The translations under genes and the position numbers were made by a program. Positions 13,539 through 19,997 of a stretch of 19,997 nucleotides of DNA are shown here, in pieces. Source of the DNA: Bacteroidales bacterium UBA4070 (GTDB taxonomy: Bacteria; Bacteroidota; Bacteroidia; Bacteroidales; VadinHA17); contig DFYY01000045.1 of NCBI GenBank assembly GCA_002383485.1, positions 1-19,997 of the forward strand, given 5' to 3'. How positions within the stretch are numbered: the first letter of the stretch is position 1; every line of letters begins with the position of its first letter. The notes under the pieces are model-generated. The model made no database searches. It was not told the DNA's origin and saw only the letters and a list, made by a program, of their open reading frames with translations.

Positions 13539-15608
13539 ATGAAAATAAGTACATTCACCGCGATCAGAGGCCTGGTGCTTCTCTTCGCAGCCACTTTCAC
13601 GGCACCGCTGACAGCGGCTGCCGCTGAGATTTTCAAAGATACGGACCCGACTGCCAGCCTGGTAAGCAGTCCGCCGATTGAAAAATACAGTGATCCTGCC
13701 ACGGTGAGCCACAGGATTGAGCAACTTCGCCAGGCCAACAGTTCGCTGGTAAGGGTGCAGAAGATGGCAGTAACCCCCGGCGGCAGGGAGTTGCTGATGA
13801 TCGAGATAGGCAGCAAGGGCACCTCAGTTCCTGCCGTGCTTGTCGGCGCCAACATGTCGGGCCTCAACCCCCTTGCCACAGAGGCAGCCCTTGAGCTGGC
13901 CTCCCGCATTGTCAGGGATGCAGAGCTTAATGCGGGACTGACCTGGTACATCGTGCCGATGGGCAATCCTGATGCATATGCCCGCTACTTCACCAAACCG
14001 CTCTGGTCCGATCCGGGTAATGCCAGGCCATTCAATGACGACACTGATGATCAGACCGATGAGGACGGTTACAACGATCTTGACGGCAACGGCATAATCA
14101 CGCAGATGAGGGCGAAGGCCCACGACGGCATCTGGATCCCGGTTGACGGTGAGCCGCGCCTGATGCGCAAAGCCGATGCGTCCAAAGGTGAAAAAGGGAT
14201 ATATAAGCTTTATACGGAGGGTATCGACGACGACGGTGACGGCCAGTACAACGAGGATGTCCCCGGCGGTACAAACGTCAACGTCAACTTCCCTCACCTC
14301 TTCAAAAACTTCGGCAGGAGGAGCGGTCTCTATCCCGGTTCGGAGCCTGAGTCGGCAGCACTGCTTAAGTTCGCCTTTGCGCACCCTGAGATAGCAATGG
14401 TCCTTTCATTCGGTCAGACCAACTACCTTCTTTCGCCCCCGCAGGGTGGCAGAAAAGGATCGGTTGACACTGAGAACATACGTGTCCCGCGGGAGATAGG
14501 CACCGCGATGGGCATAGACGTCTCCCGCTCATACACAATGGCTGAGATCATTGAGATCGTGCAGCCCATGATGCCACCCGGAATGCAGGCTGATGAGAGC
14601 ATGATAGCCAGCTTCCTCGGTCTTGGCGCAGTGGTCAATCCGCTGCCGGAGGATATGACGTTCTATAATGAGATTTCGTCGGACTACAAGGAGTACCTGA
14701 AGAAAAAAGGCGCTACGGCCGAACGGTTTGACCCCGCACAGCCTGACGACGGTGCATTTGAGATGTGGGCTTACTACCACCTCGGCCTGCCGGTATTCAC
14801 AATGGATTTCTGGGGCCTGCCCAAACCGAAGGAGGAGAAGAAGGAGGGAAGCGGCATCACCTCAGAATCCCTTGGCAAGATGACCTCCGAAGAGTTCGTT
14901 GCGCTGGGTGAGGAGAAGATTGCGGCATTCCTTAAGGAGAGCAACTCCCCGGCACAGTTCACCGCACAGTCGCTCATCAAAATGGTGCAGGGAGGGCAGA
15001 TGAAACCTGCCCAGATGGCTGAGATGATGAAGAAAATGCCGCCGAAGAAGAGCGACGAGAAGAAGGGAGACCCGAAGGAGACGGCACAGCTGGCCTTCTC
15101 CGACACATGGCTGAATGGCAGCGGATTCACACCGTGGAAGAGCTACAGCCATCCCACCCTTGGCGAGGTTGAGATAGGCGGATTCACCCCGTTCAGGGAC
15201 AACACACCCCCGGAGAGCATGGTTGATTCACTGCTTGATCTTCAGCTCCCGTATGTTTCGGAACTGGTGAAGAGGCTGCCGAAGCTTGCAATAGCAGATG
15301 TAAAGACCACTGAAAAGGGCGGCGGCGTATACCAGGTCGAAGCCTGGGTGACAAATGAGGGATTCCTCTCATTTCCTATTGCCATGGGCAAGAGAAACAA
15401 GGCACCTGCTCCGGCAATAATGACTCTCGAAGGAGACGGCATTGATATCCTTTCCGGAAAGAAAAGGACACCCGTCGGCGAGATCGGAGGAATGAAATCG
15501 GTCCGCTACGTCTGGCTTGTAAGGAGCCCGAAGAAGAGCGCCCTGACTCTCAGGCTGGAGTCGAAACAGGCAGGTAACGACAGTGAAAAGATAAACATCG
15601 GAGGGTAA
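13539..15608 (+). CDS. M14 carboxypeptidase-like protein lacking the zinc site (predicted pseudoenzyme)
   Basis: A 689-residue exported protein (signal peptide 1-29, TAAAA|E) with the same domain plan as its downstream neighbour. Aligning the two shows that every catalytic position is changed. Zinc motif HGNE is SGLN (107-110); the third ligand FHNNG is FGQTN (His to Gly292); substrate-binding NRN is NVN (Arg to Val249); the catalytic Glu in VGELY is Asp in TMDFW. The Asp-rich DxDxDG loops (about 168-184 and 230-235) are kept. A Lys/Glu-rich segment (KPKEEKKEGSG, later PPKKSDEKKGDPKE) follows the domain, then a beta-rich C-terminal region that aligns with the neighbour (HPTLGEVEIGGFTPF). ATG 13539 is chosen because it starts a good signal peptide; an upstream TTG at 13491 overlaps the previous gene. 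It may be a binding or regulatory subunit (inference). Confidence 0.85.
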   Translation: MKISTFTAIRGLVLLFAATFTAPLTAAAAEIFKDTDPTASLVSSPPIEKYSDPATVSHRIEQLRQANSSLVRVQKMAVTPGGRELLMIEIGSKGTSVPAVLVGANMSGLNPLATEAALELASRIVRDAELNAGLTWYIVPMGNPDAYARYFTKPLWSDPGNARPFNDDTDDQTDEDGYNDLDGNGIITQMRAKAHDGIWIPVDGEPRLMRKADASKGEKGIYKLYTEGIDDDGDGQYNEDVPGGTNVNVNFPHLFKNFGRRSGLYPGSEPESAALLKFAFAHPEIAMVLSFGQTNYLLSPPQGGRKGSVDTENIRVPREIGTAMGIDVSRSYTMAEIIEIVQPMMPPGMQADESMIASFLGLGAVVNPLPEDMTFYNEISSDYKEYLKKKGATAERFDPAQPDDGAFEMWAYYHLGLPVFTMDFWGLPKPKEEKKEGSGITSESLGKMTSEEFVALGEEKIAAFLKESNSPAQFTAQSLIKMVQGGQMKPAQMAEMMKKMPPKKSDEKKGDPKETAQLAFSDTWLNGSGFTPWKSYSHPTLGEVEIGGFTPFRDNTPPESMVDSLLDLQLPYVSELVKRLPKLAIADVKTTEKGGGVYQVEAWVTNEGFLSFPIAMGKRNKAPAPAIMTLEGDGIDILSGKKRTPVGEIGGMKSVRYVWLVRSPKKSALTLRLESKQAGNDSEKINIGG
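15600..15605 (+). promoter_or_regulatory. Shine-Dalgarno-like GGAGGG before the active M14 gene
   Basis: GGAGGG ends 7 nt before the ATG at 15613 and overlaps the last codons of the upstream gene. Strong SD sequences are uncommon in Bacteroidota. With the 4-nt gap this points to coupled translation and supports 15613 over the out-of-frame ATG at 15608. Confidence 0.45.
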
Positions 15609-15612
15609 TGTC

Positions 15613-17355
15613 ATGGGAAGAAAAGGAATAATTATGACGATTGCTGTGGCGGCGCTGGCCGTCACCCTGCTGCAGGCACAGGAGATAAAGGTGCCTCTTC
15701 GCTTTGATTACTATTACAGCTGCGAGAAGATGGCTGAGGCGATGAAGGCGCTCAACAGGGCGTACCCCGAACTCACCACCCTTGATGAGGTGGGGAGAAG
15801 CGAGGAGGGGAGGATAATCTGGGCCCTGACTATCAATAATAAGAAGACGGGTGAACCTCTCTCCAAACCGGGCGTTTATGTCGATGGCAACATCCACGGC
15901 AACGAGATACAGGCCGGCGAGGTATGCCTCTACCTGGCTAACAGGCTGCTGACCAATTACGGCAAGATCCCTGAGATCACCGAGGTGGTTGACCGCAACA
16001 TCTTCTATATCATACCGGTCGTCAACGTTGACGGCAGAGCCCACTTCTTTGATGATCCGAACACCCCCAGCACTAACAGGACGATACGCATACCTGTTGA
16101 TGACGACCGTGACGGGCTGCTTGATGAGGACGGCCCCGAAGACATCGACGGCGACGGCAGCATAACAAATATGCGCATCAGGGATACCCTCGGCAGGCTG
16201 AGAAGTGACCCCGCCGACCCCAGGCTGATGATCTCCGTCAAGCCCGGCGAAAAGGGCGAGTGGACCCGCCTTGGACAGGAGGGGATCGACAATGACGGCG
16301 ACGGCCAGGTCAATGAGGACGCAGAGGGCTACGTCGACGGCAACCGCAACTGGGGCTTCAACTGGCAGCCTCCCTATGTGCAGAGGGGCGCCGGAAACTA
16401 CCCGTTCGAGGGTACAGGTATAAAGGCCATCGCCGGGTGGATGCTCGCACGGCCAAACATTATCCTTGTCTTCGCCTTCCACAACAACGGAGGGATGTAT
16501 CTCAGGGGACCGTCGTTCAAGGCTGCCGGAGAACTGCCGCAGGGCGATATAGCCGTCTATGACTACATCGGGAAAAACATGGAGAAAATTGTGCCGGGAT
16601 ACCAGTACCTGATAACCTGGAAGGATCTCTACTCTACCTACGGCGACTTCACCGATTTCACCAACAACCTTGTCGGTTCCTACTCTCTTGTGGGAGAGCT
16701 GTACCAGCCTGAGACGGAGACATATGATGGCACGTTGAAGAGAAAGGAGGAGGAGCGTTCCCAGTCTGGGGCTGCATCCGAAGGCGAGCGCCAGAGGCTG
16801 CTGTTTGATGACAATGTCAACCAGGGCGAGCTCTTTAAGGAGTGGAAGGCTTTCAGGCACCCGCTCTACGGTGATGTGGAGATTGGCGGCTGGACCAAGA
16901 TGAGTTCACGTCTGCCGCATCCCTTCATGCTGCAGGATCTGGTGCACAGGAATGCCTCGTCAGTCATCTTTGCCGCACGCCAGACGCCGAAGATAAAGAT
17001 GGATGTGTTTGAGGTGAAGAAGCTTGGAGGCGATCTCTGGAGTGTCAGGGTTAGACTGGTGAACGGCGGCGCCATACCTTCAGTAACCTACGAGACGATA
17101 CAGAACAAGTTGTATCCCATTGACAAACTGAGTGTTGCCGGGCGCAATGCCAAGGTGGTCAGCGGCGGGGTGCTGACAGATGCATGGATGAACATGGTCA
17201 GTTACAAGGAGTTCAGGCCCGAGGTACAGATGTGCCAGGTGCCGGGGTTCGGGAAGGTTGAATACCAGTTCCTCGTCAGCGGCAAAGGGGATATTGAGAT
17301 CAAATACGAGTCACGCAAAGCGGGTACCATCAGTAAGACGGTGGCACTGAAATGA
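15613..17355 (+). CDS. Secreted M14 zinc carboxypeptidase
   Basis: A 580-residue exported protein (signal peptide 1-23, LLQAQ) with an intact M14 site: zinc ligands His95 and Glu98 (DGNIHGNE) and His290 (FAFHNNGG), substrate-binding Asn244-Arg245 (DGNRNWGFNW) and catalytic Glu362 (SLVGELYQP). It should remove C-terminal residues from peptides or cell-wall fragments. Inserted between the zinc ligands are three DxDxDG loops of calcium-binding type (Asp163-167, Asp177-181, Asp226-230). The C-terminal half after about 410 is a beta-rich domain (HPLYGDVEIGGWTKM) with likely accessory function. It follows the zinc-less homologue by 4 nt. Neighbours suggest a periplasmic degradation set with the Ntn hydrolase. 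The exact substrate is unknown. Confidence 0.92.
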   Translation: MGRKGIIMTIAVAALAVTLLQAQEIKVPLRFDYYYSCEKMAEAMKALNRAYPELTTLDEVGRSEEGRIIWALTINNKKTGEPLSKPGVYVDGNIHGNEIQAGEVCLYLANRLLTNYGKIPEITEVVDRNIFYIIPVVNVDGRAHFFDDPNTPSTNRTIRIPVDDDRDGLLDEDGPEDIDGDGSITNMRIRDTLGRLRSDPADPRLMISVKPGEKGEWTRLGQEGIDNDGDGQVNEDAEGYVDGNRNWGFNWQPPYVQRGAGNYPFEGTGIKAIAGWMLARPNIILVFAFHNNGGMYLRGPSFKAAGELPQGDIAVYDYIGKNMEKIVPGYQYLITWKDLYSTYGDFTDFTNNLVGSYSLVGELYQPETETYDGTLKRKEEERSQSGAASEGERQRLLFDDNVNQGELFKEWKAFRHPLYGDVEIGGWTKMSSRLPHPFMLQDLVHRNASSVIFAARQTPKIKMDVFEVKKLGGDLWSVRVRLVNGGAIPSVTYETIQNKLYPIDKLSVAGRNAKVVSGGVLTDAWMNMVSYKEFRPEVQMCQVPGFGKVEYQFLVSGKGDIEIKYESRKAGTISKTVALK

Positions 17356-17423
17356 TTTGCGATTTGCGATTGTCTCTGGCAACAGGACCTTCTGACCTTC
17401 AGACCTGAGACCTTCAGACCTTC
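17354..17423. repeat. Short tandem repeats filling the M14/ppk2 convergent spacer
   Basis: GATTTGC, GATTTGC and GATTGTC (17354-17374) start on the stop codon of the M14 gene. Five variants of GACCTTCA (17386-17423) run into the ppk2 gene and contain its stop codon (TCA on plus at 17414-17416). No hairpin terminator is seen between these convergent genes. Confidence 0.7.
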
Positions 17424-18184
17424 TTAAACCGCTCCGTTACCAGTGGCGGCCACTGCAGATCAAGCTCCTTCAGCGTCTTCAGTACCTCCCTGGCAACAGC
17501 ATACAGCTTCTGCCAGTTCTTGTCGGCAGGTGCAATGTGCCACGGCACATCGTTGCACCGTGTCAGAACCTTCTGATATACCTTCAGGTACTGATCGAAT
17601 TTCGCACGTGTATCCCAGTCGCCATCCTTGTGCTTCCAGTGCTTCTCCTCAAGCTCGATGCGCTCCATCAGCCTCTCCTCCTGCGTCTCCTTCGAGACAT
17701 TAAGGAAAAACTTGAGCACCTTCGTGCCGTGATCTTCCAGCATCTTTTCGAAGGTGTTGATAGTATCATACCTCTTCTCAATTATCTCTGCCGGGATGAA
17801 TTTCTCCACCGAAGGCACGAGGATATCCTCGTAATGCGATCTTATGAAAACCTGCATCACCCCCTTCGCCGGACAAACATTATGTACCCTCCAGAGGAAG
17901 TCGTGTGCGTACTCAAGGTCGGTGGGTTTCTTGAAGCTGTGCACCTCTATCCCCACCGGGTTGCAGTATTTCAGCAGTCCCTTTGTCACCCCGTCCTTGC
18001 CTGAGGCATCCGTGCCCTGAAGCACAACGATCATGCTGTATTTGCCCTGGGCGTACATCTTGTGCTGGAGCTCACCGATCTCCTTCAGCATCTTCTTCGT
18101 CTTCTTCTGTATCTCCTTCTTGTCCCATTCCTTGTTGAATGTGGGATGCTCTGATATTTTCATGATTTCAAGCTTTTTATTCAT
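17414..18184 (-). CDS. ppk2: Polyphosphate kinase 2 family phosphotransferase
   Basis: A 256-residue cytosolic enzyme that transfers phosphate between polyphosphate and nucleotides. Seen: Walker A region VVLQGTDASGKDG (Gly57 to Gly65), the Walker B/lid region FIRSHYEDILVPSV (about 113-126), the helical lid ELEEKHWKHKDGDW, and a C-terminal APADKNWQKLYAVAREV, all diagnostic of single-domain PPK2. The RSHYED variant is what I recall for the class III (AMP/ADP-phosphorylating) branch, so that assignment is tentative. ATG 18184 gives MNKKLEIMKISEHP; ATG 18163 (MKISEHP) is an alternative. The last residues (KKV) and stop codon are encoded in the intergenic repeat. Confidence 0.92.
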   Translation of the reverse strand: MNKKLEIMKISEHPTFNKEWDKKEIQKKTKKMLKEIGELQHKMYAQGKYSMIVVLQGTDASGKDGVTKGLLKYCNPVGIEVHSFKKPTDLEYAHDFLWRVHNVCPAKGVMQVFIRSHYEDILVPSVEKFIPAEIIEKRYDTINTFEKMLEDHGTKVLKFFLNVSKETQEERLMERIELEEKHWKHKDGDWDTRAKFDQYLKVYQKVLTRCNDVPWHIAPADKNWQKLYAVAREVLKTLKELDLQWPPLVTERFKKV

Positions 18185-18258
18185 CTTCTGCTAATTTAGG
18201 AATTAAAGCTGAGGAATACTGATTTCGAATAAAATTGTGCATTCTTTTAAAATACGCC

Positions 18259-18277
18259 GGTTTGTATATATCAAACC
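18259..18277. promoter_or_regulatory. Inverted repeat GGTTTG-N7-CAAACC
   Basis: A perfect 6-bp inverted repeat around TATATAT lies in the 136-bp divergent spacer between ppk2 and the short ORF at 18321. It is a possible operator. No clear TAnnTTTG box was found for either gene here. Confidence 0.35.
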
Positions 18278-18320
18278 TGTGGCTCTCTGCGTTTTATGGA
18301 AGTACTAACCCCTGAATATC

Positions 18321-18683
18321 ATGAAGAGTTCTTTTTTGCTTGTTCTTTTTTTGCTGTTTCTGCTGCCGGTCATTGTCACAGCGCAGCAGCCTGAGATTAA
18401 AAATGCCATCAGGTATGACGGCGTGGTCACGGTTCAGGACCTGCAACCCTCAGATCAGGCCGTTCATCCTGCGGCAGCGCGTGCCATGGCCCGTGGTGAG
18501 ACAGCCTGTCGTTATCAGATAGAGCCGGACTACTTATTGAAAAGGACTTTTATGGTACCGGATTTGAGCCTGGTTGTGAGCCATTTCTCAACCTGCTCTT
18601 TTTCCTTGCCGGTGAGGTCCTTTCCTTTTGTGGTCACCATGACCAGCGCCAGCGTGTCCGGGGTTGTCCTCCCTGTAACATAG
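18321..18683 (+). CDS. Short ORF with signal peptide, overlapping the DUF389 gene; possibly a gene remnant
   Basis: A strong signal peptide (MKSSFLLVLFLLFLLPVIVTA, then QQ) is followed by about 50 unique residues (EIKNAIRYDGVVTVQDLQPSD...). From about codon 71 the frame runs antisense over the 3' end of the DUF389 gene (18530 onward) and loses any protein-like look. Either this is a small secreted protein with a chance C-terminal extension, or the 5' remnant of a larger secreted-protein gene cut off at about 18530. No family is recognised. Confidence 0.4.
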   Translation: MKSSFLLVLFLLFLLPVIVTAQQPEIKNAIRYDGVVTVQDLQPSDQAVHPAAARAMARGETACRYQIEPDYLLKRTFMVPDLSLVVSHFSTCSFSLPVRSFPFVVTMTSASVSGVVLPVT

Positions 18684-19855
18684 TTGAGTGTCCGTGCATA
18701 GGAGACCTCCGATACCTGCGGATAGAGGACAGACATCTCGGCAAGCAGGTCACTCCCCTTCTCCCGGGTGGCTGAGATCCCGGTGAGCTCGGCATTTCGC
18801 TCCCTGAGGAGCATGTTGAGACGGTTGATCTCGGCTTTCAGCGTCTCTACTTCGCTGTTGCGCAAAGCGATATCGGCATAGGAGAAACCCTGTTCCAACT
18901 GGATGTTCACATCCTTGAGAAAGAAGTCGTTGGCGCGTTCAAGGATATCCTCCTTCTGTGCTTCGGTAAGCGATGTCCCTCCGTAAACAAGATGAATGGT
19001 GCGGGTCTTGGGGTTTATCTCATGCTTCAGCAGATAGTTGCCTTCCACAACGCTGACGTTATCAATATACTTTTCAGCATACTCCGTGAATTTCTCCTTC
19101 TGCACCAGCAGGTAACCAAAGTAGATACTGGGAATGAGCACAAGGGTCAGGACCACAGAGATCATCTGGTTGATCCTTTTTTTCTGCGCCTCCGCGATTG
19201 TACCCCTTATGGGAAGCTTGAGTATCTGGGAGATAAGAAATGCGGACAATGCGATGAATACCGTGTTGATTGTAAAGAGGTACAGGGCTCCGAAGAAAAA
19301 GGTGAACTGCCCCGATGCCAGACCGTAACCGGCGGTGCATAACGGCGGCATGAGAGCAGTGGCGATGGCCACTCCGGGGATAACGTTGCCCTTCTTTTTA
19401 CTCGTGATGGCCACGATGCCTGCCATGCCTCCGAAAAACGCGATGAGCACATCGTAGATTGTTGGGCTGGTGCGGGCCAGCAACTCGGAATGGGCTGTGG
19501 AGATCGGACTGATGGCAAAATAGGCGGTGGAGGCAAGAAGCCCCGCGACCACGGCAAAGAGGAAATTTTTCAAAGCCTGCCTGAACAGGTTGAGATCGTA
19601 TGTTGCTATACTGTAGCCGATGCCGTTGATCGGGCCCATCAACGGCGAGATAAGCATGGCGCCGATGATCACAGCGGTGGAGTTCATGTTCAACCCTACC
19701 GATGCTACCAGGATGGCAAAGACAAGGATCCAGAGATTGGTGCCTTTGAATACAAGCTCCTTCTCTATGGTCTCATGAATATTTTCATAATTGTCGAGGT
19801 CACTCTCAAGGTTAATCAGCTGAAGCAACCTCCTCAGGGGTCTGTTGTATTTCAT
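18530..19855 (-). CDS. DUF389 (TIGR00341-type) integral membrane protein
   Basis: A 441-residue inner-membrane protein. The family signature GAMLISPLMGPINGIG is present (about residues 66-81), with some seven hydrophobic segments from about 38 to 250 (LWILVFAILVASVGL, NFLFAVVAGLLASTAYFAI, VLIAFFGGMAGIVAI, LYLFTINTVFIALSAFLI, MISVVLTLVLIPSIYFGYLL). The C-terminal 190 residues are soluble and include a coiled-coil-like stretch (VETLKAEINRLNMLLRERNAE). The biochemical role of the family is not established to my knowledge. It has its own promoter upstream, and its 3' end overlaps the ORF at 18321-18683. Confidence 0.93.
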   Translation of the reverse strand: MKYNRPLRRLLQLINLESDLDNYENIHETIEKELVFKGTNLWILVFAILVASVGLNMNSTAVIIGAMLISPLMGPINGIGYSIATYDLNLFRQALKNFLFAVVAGLLASTAYFAISPISTAHSELLARTSPTIYDVLIAFFGGMAGIVAITSKKKGNVIPGVAIATALMPPLCTAGYGLASGQFTFFFGALYLFTINTVFIALSAFLISQILKLPIRGTIAEAQKKRINQMISVVLTLVLIPSIYFGYLLVQKEKFTEYAEKYIDNVSVVEGNYLLKHEINPKTRTIHLVYGGTSLTEAQKEDILERANDFFLKDVNIQLEQGFSYADIALRNSEVETLKAEINRLNMLLRERNAELTGISATREKGSDLLAEMSVLYPQVSEVSYARTLNYVTGRTTPDTLALVMVTTKGKDLTGKEKEQVEKWLTTRLKSGTIKVLFNK

Positions 19856-19874
19856 GGGTCCGGATAATGTACGA

Positions 19875-19904
19875 CAAATATATTATTATTTGCAGATTAG
19901 GCAA
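19875..19904 (-). promoter_or_regulatory. Promoter of the DUF389 gene
   Basis: On the minus strand TTG (CAA at 19902-19904), a 19-nt spacer and TATATTTG (CAAATATA at 19875-19882) match the Bacteroidota consensus. The -33 TTG falls inside a GGCAATAGGCA word of the intergenic repeat family. Confidence 0.7.
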
Positions 19905-19997
19905 TAGGCAGTAATGTTGGCATCTGCAGAGAGGGTCTCACCCACCCATTGTGTTTTGGGGCCGACAGGCTGTTACAATTCCTGATCCTCTACGAGG
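19883..19997. other. Right edge, upstream of DUF389
   Basis: Contains GGCAATAGGCAGTA repeat units (19899-19912) inside a 7-bp inverted repeat TGCAGAT/ATCTGCA (19891-19897 and 19922-19928). The last bases could encode the C-terminus of a minus-strand neighbour (LVEDQEL then TAA), but 23 bases are too few to support a gene. Confidence 0.3.

Noticed and set aside
12518..16860. Several long minus-strand ORFs (up to 436 residues) opposite the hydrolase operon
   Set aside because: They are antisense shadows of genes with clear catalytic motifs and signal peptides on the plus strand; the proteins show no domain.

Overview
The window looks like a chromosomal segment of a Bacteroidota bacterium, most likely of the order Bacteroidales. 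The evidence is: several promoters of the TAnnTTTG (-7) type typical of this phylum, a SusC-type plug domain, signal peptides that end in Ala-Gln, an N-terminal segment like that of Bacteroidota cold-shock proteins, and short intergenic repeats. I see no rRNA, tRNA, CRISPR array, transposase or phage gene.

Layout. Positions 1-1468 (minus) hold the first of two paralogous secreted Tyr/Trp/His-rich proteins with repetitive basic tails; it runs off the left edge. Positions 1599-3158 (minus) are a decayed FAD-dependent phytoene-desaturase-like oxidoreductase. Positions 3247-4449 (minus) encode a DEAD-box RNA helicase and 4635-5342 (plus) a barrel-less SusC-like plug protein. Positions 5492-7099 (minus) are the second paralogue. 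Then come an outer-membrane-barrel-like protein with a poly-Thr loop (7341-8363, minus) and an NADPH-dependent FMN reductase-like protein (8489-9049, minus). Positions 9341-10786 (plus) are a cold-shock-type operon: an RhlE-like helicase and a small basic protein. Positions 10808-11920 (minus) are two thioredoxin-fold proteins. Positions 12278-17355 (plus) are a three-gene operon: an N-terminal-nucleophile amidohydrolase, an M14 carboxypeptidase-like protein that has lost its zinc site, and an M14 carboxypeptidase with an intact site. PPK2 (17414-18184, minus), a short secreted-protein ORF (18321-18683, plus) and a DUF389 membrane protein (18530-19855, minus) close the window.

What stands out. 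(1) Both Tyr/Trp/His-rich paralogues are preceded by sigma-54-like elements (TTTTGGCACA-N6-TTGC or -TTGA) instead of the usual Bacteroidota promoter. Their leaders share a small hairpin at the predicted mRNA 5' end, while their repeat tails differ. This looks like a coherent regulon of undescribed envelope proteins. (2) A catalytically dead M14 protein lies four bases upstream of an active one and behind an Ntn hydrolase, which suggests a secreted or periplasmic hydrolase/pseudo-hydrolase set. (3) A SusC-like protein ends exactly at the end of the plug domain. (4) A small basic protein corresponds to the N-terminal extension of cold-shock-domain proteins without the domain itself. (5) Short repeats with 7-9 base periods sit on the stop codons of several genes.

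All functional calls come from reading motifs by eye; no database search was run.
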